Positions 24,431-34,592 of a stretch of DNA of 64,000 bases are shown here, piece by piece. This DNA is from JACVRN01 sp035276685 (GTDB lineage: Bacteria; Acidobacteriota; Blastocatellia; Pyrinomonadales; Pyrinomonadaceae), in NCBI GenBank assembly GCA_035276685.1, contig DATELK010000235.1, positions 1-64,000 on the forward strand, read 5' to 3'. The notes below the pieces were generated by a model that worked only from the letters and a program-made list of their open reading frames with translations, searched no databases and was not told the DNA's origin. A program made the position numbers and the translations under genes. How positions within the stretch are numbered: position 1 is the stretch's first letter; each line of letters begins with the position of its first letter.

Positions 24431-27400
24431 TCAAGGTGCGCCAAAGCGTTTTCTATATTCCTCCGAGTAGATGAACCCAAAGATTAAGTGGTGTATGTCT
24501 CTGGGAGCAATGCCCTGAGCGGGCCTTCCGTTCGTGAAGACATCAACCCAGTCGTTCCATCCCAGGAGGTTCGGGTCATTCAAATCCGGGTCTCGCCTCA
24601 GGTGTGCGAAGTACAGAATCGTGACCTGCGAGCTACAGAAATACTTGTCGTAAACGGGCTGCTGCTCTACGAACGCCTTGAGAGTCTGTTCAATCGTAAA
24701 TACCCCGCTCTCGCGCTTTTGTATCAGCTCCGCGCGTCCGTACTGCTGAGGCTGCCCGGCCCTGGTCGTAGCCGTCGCGGGCAGAGTGACCTGGGCGGTC
24801 TGCTCCAGCCTGAGAATCAACTCCGCCGCTTGCGACGGCAGCAGCGCTCCCTGGAAGCGCGTTGTGAACTCCTGTTTCCCTGTGAACTCCTGTAGGTAGT
24901 CCTGAATGTTCTGCTGCTGAGTCCCGGCAGGCACGTTGAAGCCGCTCAGGCCGGCCATGTCAGGGATAAACTCCCTGTAACGCGGCATCCTGTTCAACCC
25001 CACCTGGAACAGTCTGTAGATGAAGAAGCCGCTGTCGGTAAATTCAGACGACGCGGAGAAGCCGTGCGAGACGTGCATACGGTCGCAACTCTTCGGCGCT
25101 CCAAGGAATCCCTTCTGGGGGCCGCAGGTATCAAGGACGTTCGTCCAGTCAGCGAACCCAAGCTGGTCTGTGTCTCTGCCCAGATAATCCAGGTAGTTCA
25201 TGCGTACGAAGAAGCTATTCTTCAGGTAAGGATTATCCGCCGGAGCGGTGGCGGTTGTGTCGTCGTCTTCGATTGTAATAGCGGCCTGCGCTGTCACGCC
25301 TAAACTCATTCCAACAGGATTCAGCAACTGAAGTGTGAAGACCTCATTCCCCTCCTTGTATCCGTCGTTAATGATGGGAATGGTGATGGTCTTACTGGCT
25401 TCCCCGGCGGCAAAGCGCAAGGTGGAGCCTGCGAGCGTGTAGTCGCAGCGCTGCGAGGCGAAGCCCGTGAACTGGCCGCATTCGTTGCCGCCGCTATTGT
25501 CGGAAGTGATGTATTTGACGGTGGCAGGTGCCGAGATGTCTCCAACGCGAATGACATCTATAGAAAGCAGTGTGAAGCGCTGCGGCGTGTTGTCGGCATC
25601 TTCTCTAATCTGGTAAGTGCTGCTGCTCAGCTGGACGCCCGGCGCGTCATCGTTAAGGATAGTTCCGGTCGCTTCAGCGTCAGCCAGGGCGGTGTTAATC
25701 GGATTCGTAAGATTCACCTTGAACGTCTCATCCGTCTCATTCGCGGTGTCGCCGTTGACCTGTATGGTAATGCTCCTGGTCAGGTCTCCAGGGTTGAAGA
25801 CGAGCGTGCCGGTTGCCGATTGATAGTCATTGCCTGAAGCGGTAGCCGTGCCGTCAGCCGTTGCGAAGCTCACCGTCACAGTCTGATTGCTGGCCTGTGA
25901 GAGAGTCACGCTAAAGACGGCGCTCGTCGTGCCGGAGTTTCCTTCCGTCACCTGCACGTCATTGATGGAGACGGAGGTCTGAATGTTTACTACCTGACCG
26001 CCTGCAAGAGTAGCGTCGCTCGCAGCAAAGTTTGTGTCTCCGCTATAAGCAGCCGTGATAACGTGTGTGCCGCCACTCAAACTCGAAGTCGAGAAGGTCG
26101 CAACGCCGCTTGAGTTTAGGGACACGGGCGAGCCTGTGTTCGTGCCGTCTACTGCAAACTGTACTGTGCCTGTGGGCGTGCCTGCGATAGACGTGATGGT
26201 CGCGGTAAAGGTCACGCTCTGCCCAGGGTTGGACGGGTTGGTTGAAGAAGAGAGGGCGGCAGCGGTGGCAGCTTTTGCAATCTGGAAGCTCTGCTGAACG
26301 TTTGCCGCCGCGTTGTAATTCGAGTCGCCGCCTTGCGAGGCCGTGACGGTGCAGGAGCCCGCTCCCGTCAGGTGAACCGTGTTACCCGTGACGCTGCATT
26401 GACCGCTCGCGCCGAAGCTCACGCTGAGGCCGCTGGCGCTGGTCGTCGCGCTGACGGTAAAGTCCGCGTCGCCGTAGGTCTTGCTCGTTAATGGCCCAAA
26501 AGTAATAGTCTGATTGGCCTTCACGATGTTGAAGGACTGTGAGACATCCGTGGCAGGGATGAAGCTCGCGTTGCCTGCCTGCGAGGCCGTGATGGCGCAT
26601 GAGCCTACGCCGGTCAGGTGAACCGTGTTGCCTGTGATTGTGCATTGACCGCTCGCGGCGAAGCTGACTGGCAGGCCAGAGCTCGCCGTAGCGCTGACAA
26701 TGAAGTCCGGGTCATTGAATGCTTTGTTCGCCAGAGCGTTGAACGTAATGGTTTGAGTTGACTTGATGGTAAATGACCGGGCGACGTTGGCTGCCGCGTT
26801 GTAGTTGGAATCGCCGCCTTGCGAGGCCGTGACGGTGCAGGAGCCCGCTCCCGTCAGGTGGACTGTGTTGCCCGTAATTGTGCAGTTGCCGGAAACGCCG
26901 AAGCCGACGGGCAGGCCCGAGGTGGCCGTGGCGCTGACAGTAAAATCAGGGTCGCCGACAATCTTGTCCGGTAAAGCGCCGAAGGTAATTGTCTGGTCAG
27001 CCTTAGTGATGTTGAAAGACTGTGTGACTGTAGGAGCCGGATTAAAGTTCGCGTCGCCAGCCTGAGCCGCGACCACAGTGCATGTGCCTACGCGTGTGAG
27101 ATGAACGATGTTCTGGGTCGGGCCGCCAATGGTGCAGTCTCCTATCACGCCTAAAGCCACGGGCAGGCCGGAGCTTGCGGTCGCGCTGACGATGAAGTCA
27201 GGGGCGTTGAATGGCCTGTCGGCAAAGGGAAGTAGCGTGATGGTTTGGTCGCCCTTGTTAACGGACAGCGGCCCCGTGGCGCTCTCGGCTGCGTAGGTCG
27301 AGTCGCCGGGGAAGCTGGCCGTCAGGCCGTTGGGTAAAGTTCCGGTTCCTACTCCTGTGAGTGTTCCGCCGGTAAAAGTCGCCACGCCGCTTGAATTAGT

Positions 27401-30355
27401 GACAGCCTGTCCGAACTGCGTGCCGTTGATTAAGAAGTTAACGGTCTTGTTGTTCAATGGCGAGCCGCTGTGTGTCAGCTTCGCCGTCAGTGTCGCCGGG
27501 CCACCCAGCACTCCGCTGCCGGAGACCAGCGATATAGTCAGGTCGTTGTCCTCTATGCCCAGACTGCCGTTCTTCTCAATTCCGAGGGTGATGTCGCCAA
27601 TTATCGAATCCCCGTAGACTACGGATGGTGTGATGTTGACAAACTCCGTGGGCTCCTCAAGCGTGTCGTCGTTGAGGGGGAGCAGCAGAGGTTTTGTACT
27701 GAAATCTCCTGATTCCCATGTGATGTAAAGCTCTCCGCCGAGCCGCGCGATGTTGTCGCCAGCATTGGCGTCGCCGTTATGACTACTGAAGATTCCCCCT
27801 ATAAGAATCTTGCCGTCACCCTGTATTAAGAGAGCGTTCACGGAATTATCTGCGCCCAGGCTAGCGCCGTAATTGAAAGCTGTATCGAGTGAACCGTCCG
27901 CGTTCAGACGCAAGACCCTGTCGCTCGCCTGAGCATCGCTGTTGTAGCCGGTAAAGTCTCCGCCTATGACGACTTTGCCGTCTGCTTCTAAGGCCACAGA
28001 CCTTACAGCGCCATTCGCGCCGTTACCGGCTCCGTAGTTAAAGGAATTATCGAGCGAGCCGTTTGCGTTGAGGCGTAAGATTCTATCGCTCGCGCTGGCA
28101 TCGCTATTGAATATTTGAAAGTCGCCGCCAATGATTACCTTTCCGTCATCCTGTAAGCAGAGCGCTCTCACAGCAGCGTTTGCGCCAAGGTTGTTGCCGT
28201 AATTGAAGGAAGTATCGAGCGCGCCCACTTCGTCGAGCCGCATAATGCCGCTGCTGGTCTTAGGGTCGCTGTTGTAGGTGGTGAATTGCCCGCCGACCAG
28301 AATCTTGCCGTCTGTCTGGACGGCCAGAGCAAAGACGGTGCCGTTCGCGCCCCTGGTCGCACCGTAATTGAAGAAGGCTTTGTCGAGCGAGCCGTCCTGG
28401 TTGAGCCTCATGACTCTGTCGCTGGCACTGAGGTCTTCGTTGTAGCCTGTAAGCTCACCGCCGACTAGAATCTTGCCGTCGGGCTGTAAGGCTATCGCAT
28501 TGACAATGCCGTTCGCGCCGTTCTTGCCATAATTGAAGGTGGTATCAAGCGAGCCGTCCGAGTTGAGTCTAAGGATGCAATCGCTGGCGCTGCCGTCACC
28601 GTTATAGGCGGCGAAGGCCCCGCCGATAAGTATCTTCCCGCCGGGCTCTATCACTATCGCGTTGACGCCGCCGAACGTCCCTTTGCCCAGGCCGTAATTG
28701 AAAGTCGTGTCGAGCGAGCCGTCCGCGTTGAGCCGCAGGATGCCGTCGCTCGCATTGAGGTCGCCGTTGTAGCCTGTGAACTCACCGCCGACTAGAATCT
28801 TTCCGTCGGGCTGCACAGCCACCGCGTTGACGGTGTTATTCGTACCCTTGCCGCTGCCGTAGCTGAAAGACTTATCGAGCGTGCCTATGGGCGGGATGAT
28901 AAAGTCGGCCAGAGAGGCAGGCGTAGTGGGATGCGTAAAGGCCAAACTTATTTTAACGACCGTGCGTCCGTCGTTTCCCAACTGGCGCTTGAAGGTAATA
29001 GGGGCATTGCTTGCCCCCTCATTAGAGATGAAAAGCGGGACGCCGAAAATAATGTTTGGGGCGCTGAGCGCGATTGCCCCGCCCGTCGCGGGCAGAAAGC
29101 GCGCGACACCCGGAACAGGGGTATTGACACTATTAGCCTGACTGTAGTTATCGAACAGCCCACCGGCAAAAATCTTGCGGTCGGGCTGCACCTGTACCGT
29201 AAATACGAAACTGGTGATGCCGGTGCTGGTTAATCCTGCGCCGCCCGCCGACGTATCAAAGGTGTCGTCAAGAGAGCCGTTCGGGTTCACCCGTGCAAGA
29301 CGGGGACGAATCTGTGAGTTATAGCCGGTGAAGAAACCGCCGAGGACAATCTTCCCGTCCGGCTGTAGCGCTATATCCATTACCTGGGTATCTGTGCCCA
29401 GGAAGCCTGCGCCGGGGGCGCTGGAATTGAAAGTGGCATCGAGCGAGCCGTCCGAGTTGAGCCGCGCGATGCAGTTTACGGTCGCGCCGTTATAGTTAGT
29501 GAATAACCCCCCTATAAAAATCTTGCCGTCCGGGCGCAGGGCCAGCGAGTAGACGATACCCGGCTCAGGAGCGCCACGGTCAAGTATCACGCCCGCGCCA
29601 ATGTTAAATGTAGAGTCGAGCGTGCCGTCCGGGTTCACTCGCGCGAGGCTGGTTCGAGGCGTGCCGTTGTAGGAATCGAATTGACCGCCGACGATTATCT
29701 TGCCGTCCCAGGGCTGTACAATGACGGTGACCGGGCCTCCTAAAACTCCTCCACCTTCTACGCCCGCGCCGGGATTGAATGACGTATCAAGAGAGCCGTC
29801 CGGGTTAATGCGCGCGATGTTATTACGCGAAGTGCCGGTGTAGGAGGTGAATCGGCCAACGATGATAATCTTTCCGTCCGGCTGTAGAGCTATATCGGTG
29901 GCATTCCCATTTGTAGCCGTGCCCGGGGTAAATGTAGAGTCGAGCGAGCCGTCCGGGTTTATCCTTACGATTTCCGCAACCGGAGTGCCGTTGAAATGGT
30001 CGAAGAACCCCACGGCAATAATCTTGCCGTCCGGCTGGCGCACAACCGACAAGACCCGTCCGCCAGTCAGGCCCGTACCGACGTTAAATGTAGCGTCGAG
30101 CGTGCCATTCGAGTTGAGCCGCGCGATGTTGCTCACGGCCGTGCCGTTATAGTCGCCGAACTCGCCAGCGATGATAATTTTGCCGTCAGGTTGCAGGGCT
30201 GATGTGAATACAATCCCTCCTGCTCCCACCCCGGTGCCCGGTGTAAACGCCGGGTCAAGTTGCGCGGGCACACTGGTTATCTGAGCCTCTACCCGAACAG
30301 TGTTGACAAAAAGAAGCGTGCCCAGCAAGCACCCTAAGACGATTATCTTTTTCAT
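24431..30355 (-). CDS. Giant secreted delta-60-repeat / Ig-like / Calx-beta / DUF4214 protein
   Basis: 1974 residues from MKKIIVLGCLLGTLLFVNT, a signal peptide; a TTG four codons upstream is less likely. Two blocks of delta-60 propeller repeats follow (pattern ALQPDGKIIIAGEF, YNGT, IARLNSNGTLDATFN), about residues 35-420 and 480-880. Next come Ig-like segments, four MBG-like repeats (QTITFGALPDKIVGDPDF type), another Ig-like domain (SSSTNPSNPGQSVTFTATI) and two Calx-beta domains (VTEGNSGTTSAVFSV). The last 250 residues are DUF4214-like (MNYLDYLGRDTDQLGFADW). Such mosaics are typical exported surface or adhesion-type proteins of Acidobacteriota. No catalytic site is visible. Some neighbouring repeats are nearly identical in DNA, so copy number may vary. 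Confidence 0.9.
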   Translation of the reverse strand: MKKIIVLGCLLGTLLFVNTVRVEAQITSVPAQLDPAFTPGTGVGAGGIVFTSALQPDGKIIIAGEFGDYNGTAVSNIARLNSNGTLDATFNVGTGLTGGRVLSVVRQPDGKIIAVGFFDHFNGTPVAEIVRINPDGSLDSTFTPGTATNGNATDIALQPDGKIIIVGRFTSYTGTSRNNIARINPDGSLDTSFNPGAGVEGGGVLGGPVTVIVQPWDGKIIVGGQFDSYNGTPRTSLARVNPDGTLDSTFNIGAGVILDRGAPEPGIVYSLALRPDGKIFIGGLFTNYNGATVNCIARLNSDGSLDATFNSSAPGAGFLGTDTQVMDIALQPDGKIVLGGFFTGYNSQIRPRLARVNPNGSLDDTFDTSAGGAGLTSTGITSFVFTVQVQPDRKIFAGGLFDNYSQANSVNTPVPGVARFLPATGGAIALSAPNIIFGVPLFISNEGASNAPITFKRQLGNDGRTVVKISLAFTHPTTPASLADFIIPPIGTLDKSFSYGSGKGTNNTVNAVAVQPDGKILVGGEFTGYNGDLNASDGILRLNADGSLDTTFNYGLGKGTFGGVNAIVIEPGGKILIGGAFAAYNGDGSASDCILRLNSDGSLDTTFNYGKNGANGIVNAIALQPDGKILVGGELTGYNEDLSASDRVMRLNQDGSLDKAFFNYGATRGANGTVFALAVQTDGKILVGGQFTTYNSDPKTSSGIMRLDEVGALDTSFNYGNNLGANAAVRALCLQDDGKVIIGGDFQIFNSDASASDRILRLNANGSLDNSFNYGAGNGANGAVRSVALEADGKVVIGGDFTGYNSDAQASDRVLRLNADGSLDTAFNYGASLGADNSVNALLIQGDGKILIGGIFSSHNGDANAGDNIARLGGELYITWESGDFSTKPLLLPLNDDTLEEPTEFVNITPSVVYGDSIIGDITLGIEKNGSLGIEDNDLTISLVSGSGVLGGPATLTAKLTHSGSPLNNKTVNFLINGTQFGQAVTNSSGVATFTGGTLTGVGTGTLPNGLTASFPGDSTYAAESATGPLSVNKGDQTITLLPFADRPFNAPDFIVSATASSGLPVALGVIGDCTIGGPTQNIVHLTRVGTCTVVAAQAGDANFNPAPTVTQSFNITKADQTITFGALPDKIVGDPDFTVSATATSGLPVGFGVSGNCTITGNTVHLTGAGSCTVTASQGGDSNYNAAANVARSFTIKSTQTITFNALANKAFNDPDFIVSATASSGLPVSFAASGQCTITGNTVHLTGVGSCAITASQAGNASFIPATDVSQSFNIVKANQTITFGPLTSKTYGDADFTVSATTSASGLSVSFGASGQCSVTGNTVHLTGAGSCTVTASQGGDSNYNAAANVQQSFQIAKAATAAALSSSTNPSNPGQSVTFTATITSIAGTPTGTVQFAVDGTNTGSPVSLNSSGVATFSTSSLSGGTHVITAAYSGDTNFAASDATLAGGQVVNIQTSVSINDVQVTEGNSGTTSAVFSVTLSQASNQTVTVSFATADGTATASGNDYQSATGTLVFNPGDLTRSITIQVNGDTANETDETFKVNLTNPINTALADAEATGTILNDDAPGVQLSSSTYQIREDADNTPQRFTLLSIDVIRVGDISAPATVKYITSDNSGGNECGQFTGFASQRCDYTLAGSTLRFAAGEASKTITIPIINDGYKEGNEVFTLQLLNPVGMSLGVTAQAAITIEDDDTTATAPADNPYLKNSFFVRMNYLDYLGRDTDQLGFADWTNVLDTCGPQKGFLGAPKSCDRMHVSHGFSASSEFTDSGFFIYRLFQVGLNRMPRYREFIPDMAGLSGFNVPAGTQQQNIQDYLQEFTGKQEFTTRFQGALLPSQAAELILRLEQTAQVTLPATATTRAGQPQQYGRAELIQKRESGVFTIEQTLKAFVEQQPVYDKYFCSSQVTILYFAHLRRDPDLNDPNLLGWNDWVDVFTNGRPAQGIAPRDIHHLIFGFIYSEEYRKRFGAP

Positions 30356-30776
30356 GCGGGGGAACAATCCTTCTATATTTCTTTTACGAGCACACCCGGG
30401 GGCGGGCGTTTTTTGTACGTCGGCGCTGGCTCTATCTGGCTGTAAAATTTCTACGAAGACAGGGACAGGTTAAGCCTGAATGCTTATTGTGCGTGGCGAC
30501 AGTTTGAAGTGGCTTGAAGTACTGGATGAATTACCGGTACAGGCAGGTCAATTCGCGGACAGAGAAAGCGTACCCTACGAAACCTGGCTGTAAATGCGAG
30601 GGGAAGCGAGCCACCTAGACCAACGCTCAGGGGATGCACTAATCGGGGTTGTGCAGCGCCGCGAAGGTGTTAAATCGCCAGAACCGCGCGATTGTAAATA
30701 CATTTGGGTTGGTTGTCTACAGAAATGGTTCGGCGGCTGCCGAAGGCGTGCTCGCTCTGGCCCATGTGGAAATGCC
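30356..30776. other. Spacer upstream of the delta-60 giant
   Basis: About 420 bp between two minus-strand genes. I see no convincing gene, tRNA or strong promoter. A GAAGGA near 30370 on the minus strand is the only candidate ribosome-binding site for the giant gene. Short open frames here have no family resemblance. Confidence 0.4.
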
Positions 30777-31217
30777 TTACCCGAGTTGTTCGGCAAGCGC
30801 GACGATAATGCCCTCGGGGCCGCGAATGTAACATAGCCTGTACTTGTCCTCGTACTGAGCGACTTCACCGATGAGCGCAGCACCGTGGGCCCGCAAGCGC
30901 GCGAGTACATCATCGATGTCATCGACTGCGAACATGATGCGACGTATGCCCAGCGTGTTCACCGGCGCGTTCTTCGACTCGGCTCCGACAGCCGCGGGCG
31001 TGTGGAACTTGTCCAGCTCAATCCGACCGTGGCCGTCCGGGGTTCGCAACATCGCTATCTCGCATCGAACGTTCTCAAGCCCGACGACCTTGTCCACCAA
31101 ACGTCCCTCGACCGGCATCTCGCCTTCAAGCTCCATACCAAGCTCAATAAAAAACGCCTTCATAGCCTCAAGGTCGTCAACCACTATGAGAACATTGTCC
31201 ATCCGCCGAAGTGCCAT
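30777..31217 (-). CDS. VOC family (glyoxalase/bleomycin-resistance fold) protein
   Basis: 146 residues. The beginning MDNVLIVVDDLEAMKAFFIE and the second-half start IRRIMFAVDDIDDVLARLRA are the paired beta-alpha-beta modules of the vicinal-oxygen-chelate fold. It ends with YIRGPEGIIVALAEQLG, the usual glyoxalase-type tail with a metal-binding Glu replaced by the IIVALAE context. Members isomerise, dioxygenate or sequester small molecules. A GGAGACAGG ribosome-binding site precedes the start. It follows the DHFR-like and DoxX genes on the same strand, a group often found together in soil bacteria. No specific substrate can be given. Confidence 0.88.
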   Translation of the reverse strand: MALRRMDNVLIVVDDLEAMKAFFIELGMELEGEMPVEGRLVDKVVGLENVRCEIAMLRTPDGHGRIELDKFHTPAAVGAESKNAPVNTLGIRRIMFAVDDIDDVLARLRAHGAALIGEVAQYEDKYRLCYIRGPEGIIVALAEQLG

Positions 31218-31309
31218 TTACCTGTCTCCCGTTACTTGACTGGAAACGCTTGGAGCTTGCCCTTCACTTGACGCATGACGCCCTGACCGCCAATGTCCGA
31301 GTCGTCGAA

Positions 31310-31891
31310 CTATCCGGTCTTCAAAGGCCCGGCGACCTTGTAGTGACTGAGGATGATACCGGACGGCAAAGCTTTCGTGCTGACAACCTCGAATGAGCGT
31401 GCAGGGGTTTCCTCGGCAAAGAAGCGCTTCCCCGTGCCCAACAGTACCGGATAGACGGCAAGCCACACTTCATCCGCGAGCCCGTGTTCGAGCAGCGTCG
31501 ATGTCAGCGTGGAGCTGCCCCAGAGGATAATGTCCGGGCCGTCCTGCGACTTGATGCGGTGAACGCCCTCGACAATGTCCGGCCCAATGCCCTCGAACGG
31601 GCCCCACTCAAGACTTTCCGGACGGTGTGTGGCGACATATTTTGTTGCCGCGTTGAGGCCGTTGGCAAGCGGGCTGCTCGGTGCCTTCGGCCAGAAGCCA
31701 GACCAGATGTCGTAGGTGCGACGGCCAAGCAGCAGAGCGAAGCTCTCGCCCTGCGCGGCGAGGACTGCGTCGCGGCCTTCGGGGCTTCGATAGGGCGCTG
31801 TCCAGTCGCTGTAGGGGAAATCATCGTCATCATTAGAGTGCTGTATCACGCCGTCGAGCGAGATGTGTTCGATGATTTTGAGCTTTCTCAT
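31310..31891 (-). CDS. Dihydrofolate reductase family (RibD C-terminal-like) protein
   Basis: 193 residues. The start MRKLKIIEHISLDGVIQ is the first strand of the RibD-C/DHFR fold, with FALLLGRRTYDIWSGFWP as the NADPH-binding loop. ILWGSSTLTSTLLEHGLADE and WLAVYPVLLGTGKRFF are the usual later strands. True folate reduction is unlikely; these proteins are NADPH-dependent reductases of unknown substrate. The ATG follows the DoxX stop codon with no gap (TAA-ATG), so the two are translated together. The VOC gene follows 92 bp on. Confidence 0.9.
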   Translation of the reverse strand: MRKLKIIEHISLDGVIQHSNDDDDFPYSDWTAPYRSPEGRDAVLAAQGESFALLLGRRTYDIWSGFWPKAPSSPLANGLNAATKYVATHRPESLEWGPFEGIGPDIVEGVHRIKSQDGPDIILWGSSTLTSTLLEHGLADEVWLAVYPVLLGTGKRFFAEETPARSFEVVSTKALPSGIILSHYKVAGPLKTG

Positions 31892-32272
31892 TTAAGTCTC
31901 CGTGTGCCGGGAGGTCAGACGCCACCTGCCATAGGCGACAAATGCGGCAAGTAACCCAACTATGAGCGAAATCAAGGCCGGTGCGACAAGACCGCCCATG
32001 AGCGTGACTACCACCGCACCCACCATAATAATCACCAGCCCCACGGCTGCCAGCGGCGTGAGCCAGGGCTTAATTCTCAGCAGGCCGGGGAGAATCAGTC
32101 CGATGGCACCCAGTACTTCACAGACACCGATGAAGCGCACGAACCCTGCGGGCAGCGACACTGGCCCTTTCAACGCCTCAGGAGGGAGAACCAGCTTTGT
32201 CCCACCGGCGAATAGAAAAAGTGCGGCGAGCAATATCTGAACAATCCATAGCGCAACATTCAATTTTCTCAT
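31892..32272 (-). CDS. DoxX family membrane protein
   Basis: 126 residues with four hydrophobic segments. The first runs VALWIVQILLAALFLFAGG and contains the FxxGGxKL turn typical of DoxX (FAGGTKLVLPPE). Later segments are FIGVCEVLGAIGLILPGLL, LAAVGLVIIMVGAVVVTL and APALISLIVGLLAAF. DoxX-family proteins sit in the inner membrane and are linked to thiosulphate or redox functions in a few organisms, though most are uncharacterised. It is the first gene of a minus-strand run with the DHFR-like and VOC genes. Confidence 0.9.
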   Translation of the reverse strand: MRKLNVALWIVQILLAALFLFAGGTKLVLPPEALKGPVSLPAGFVRFIGVCEVLGAIGLILPGLLRIKPWLTPLAAVGLVIIMVGAVVVTLMGGLVAPALISLIVGLLAAFVAYGRWRLTSRHTET

Positions 32273-32401
32273 CTCACTCCACTCCGCTCAATTAACCTCT
32301 CCCCCTGGGAACAGAGATGCTCAGAATTGCAGGAACAGCAAATCAAAGTTGGAAATATGATTTGTAATCTTTAACCAGGTGTATGGTGTAATCATGATGT
32401 A

Positions 32402-34420
32402 CTAATGAATTGCAAACTCTGATGACCTACTGCTGGTTACGTCCTTCTTCAATGTATCTGCCACTACCACGTCAAGAGTGTATTTGCCGGGGGGAAACGT
32501 CTCCATAGGAATTTCGCCGCCCATCGGAACTTGACCCGACCGGCTCAGAGTGACTGCTCTCGGAAGAGTCTCCGCTATTACTTTTCCGTCGCGCTTAATT
32601 TTGGCCTGAACTGTGAGCGTGGAAGTCGCCGCAGCCGAAGAGCTGCCGTAGTAAATATAATACTGGTATTTGAGCGTATCCTTTCGACTAAAACTTCTAT
32701 TTAACAGGCCGGTGTAGCTAAGCTCTAGCGAGGAAAGAGAGGCTTCGGGAGCATCATTATTAATCATAGAATTAAAGAGAAGCAGCTCAGACATAAAGAG
32801 CTTTCCCGTCGATAAGTCCGGAACCTCTACGAAGCGGCTGGCACTACCCGCGAGCCCCGTTTCAACCTCACGCGTAGCCACGTTTACCTGATAGTAGCCC
32901 GGGCGGTTGACGGCTACGTTAAAGTTCAGATTAACCCCCTTGCTAATAGCCTGGGCCAGCTCGGCATTGCTCCATTTGAATGTTCTGGCCTCCTGTTTGA
33001 CTACGGACCCGTCAGGGGCAATCAACTGGATAACAAAATCCAGTTTTGTGATTGCCTCGGGCCTCTCAATGTCCGGCTTATGTTTTCTCAGGTCAAGGTT
33101 AAGCAGAGAGAAGATACGTCCACCTCCATCCTGTTCCTGAATATAGAGCGGAAGTAAGTTTATCTCTATCTCTTTGGCTTCGAGCGGTTGGTTCAACAGA
33201 ACCGCCAGCGCATTCCCTCTGGACAAATTTGTATCAGTCGCAGCCTGTATACGAGAGTAGGCCGTAGAGCGAGTGCGGATAGCGAGGCCGGGACGCTTAA
33301 CGCTCACATTAATCTTGTGCGGTTTCTCCGTGACCTCCGGCGCGGTGCGGTATCCGAGCAGGTAGTAGCCGCTGTTCTCCTCTACCACCTTGGCGAAACC
33401 GAGACTGATGTCATTTGTGTTGTAAACAATACGCCCCCCGGTCTCCTCGGCCATGTTAAAGAGACTATCACGGTCTAAAAGTCCGCCGCCGACAATGCCG
33501 GGCTCGGGGTCAAGTTCTCTAGGGTCCAGGGCGTAGAAGGTAACGCCCGCTTTGTTGGCAGCCGAAATCAGATTCTGCATTCTCTTGCGCACCACTTCCG
33601 TGCTGGCGATGTGTGGGCTTGTAGCCAGGCCCCGCGATATGAAGACGACAAGCTTGCGACCCGGCAGATTTTTAACCTTGTCGATAGAGGCGCTCAACAT
33701 CCCAAGGACGCGAAGATTCTGTTGAATCAACTGCGAGATTTCAGGCGGGGAACCGGCAGTAACTGTTATTTTCTTTGCGCGTTTCTTGATGGGGTCTGCC
33801 CTTATCGTCTCGGCGGCCGCGCGCAGTATTCTACGGTCGGCGGTAAAACGAGAGAGCGTGCCCAACTGATCTTCTGAGCTGAGAATTGAGACCAGGTCAT
33901 TGGGGCCCATCTGTTGTTCAATGAAATTATTTAGTACTTTAAAGGCAGAGGTTGAATCGTGTTTGACCCACGTAGCATTTAAATATCTATTAAAGAATGC
34001 CGATTCCCTACCGATGCCCGTAGCGTAGACTTCTATCAGAGGATTAGAAACCATGAAGATGACTGTACGCCTGAGATTGGCGACGGCCGGAGGCGCATCA
34101 GACCGCTTTGTACTAACAGATTGCTCCTTCTGGATGGGAACGTATGAACAATAATCAACCTGTCGAACCTGCCCTCCCTCCCTAATCTCGAAATCTTCGG
34201 CCTTTAAATCACGTACCTGACGCCCGAGTTTATCAGTGACTATAGCGTCGAACTGCACAACATTGGTGTTGACTTTTATTACGTCATCCTGCTCCTTTGA
34301 GGTGTCTTGGCTCGATTCGGCGGGCTTAATCTCTGAGGACTGACCTTGCTGAGCAAGTACCGGAGAAAGGTATGATAGCCAGAGAAGGAAAATGAGAGCG
34401 AATGAAAGCAATTTATTCAT
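32402..34420 (-). CDS. VWFA-related acidobacterial domain protein, exported
   Basis: 672 residues from MNKLLSFALIFLLWLSYLS, a signal peptide ending near PVLAQ; an open frame further upstream is ignored because it would bury the signal. The mature part begins with VVQFDAIVTDKLGRQVRDLK and AEDFEIREGGQVRQVD. This is the hallmark of the VWFA-related acidobacterial domain. A von Willebrand A region follows (RKLVVFISRGLATSP, AGVTFYALDPRE), then AEETGGRIVYNTNDISLGF and YYLLGYRT. The domain is abundant in Acidobacteriota and presumed to act in extracellular adhesion or assembly; its function is unproven. Divergent from the S9 peptidase gene. Confidence 0.92.
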   Translation of the reverse strand: MNKLLSFALIFLLWLSYLSPVLAQQGQSSEIKPAESSQDTSKEQDDVIKVNTNVVQFDAIVTDKLGRQVRDLKAEDFEIREGGQVRQVDYCSYVPIQKEQSVSTKRSDAPPAVANLRRTVIFMVSNPLIEVYATGIGRESAFFNRYLNATWVKHDSTSAFKVLNNFIEQQMGPNDLVSILSSEDQLGTLSRFTADRRILRAAAETIRADPIKKRAKKITVTAGSPPEISQLIQQNLRVLGMLSASIDKVKNLPGRKLVVFISRGLATSPHIASTEVVRKRMQNLISAANKAGVTFYALDPRELDPEPGIVGGGLLDRDSLFNMAEETGGRIVYNTNDISLGFAKVVEENSGYYLLGYRTAPEVTEKPHKINVSVKRPGLAIRTRSTAYSRIQAATDTNLSRGNALAVLLNQPLEAKEIEINLLPLYIQEQDGGGRIFSLLNLDLRKHKPDIERPEAITKLDFVIQLIAPDGSVVKQEARTFKWSNAELAQAISKGVNLNFNVAVNRPGYYQVNVATREVETGLAGSASRFVEVPDLSTGKLFMSELLLFNSMINNDAPEASLSSLELSYTGLLNRSFSRKDTLKYQYYIYYGSSSAAATSTLTVQAKIKRDGKVIAETLPRAVTLSRSGQVPMGGEIPMETFPPGKYTLDVVVADTLKKDVTSSRSSEFAIH

Positions 34421-34592
34421 AGCATGACCAGTAATAAAGGGAGAGATAAGAAACTTGAAGTTTAAATATATCCTATAAAAGTGATTGGAGTATATGTGAA
34501 TTATTCCTAAAAATTTAGATATACTCCGTACCAGCTCTGGCATATGTATGAGCGTGTCTAGCTCAATGTTGATTTTCTAAGGAGCGTTAGCG

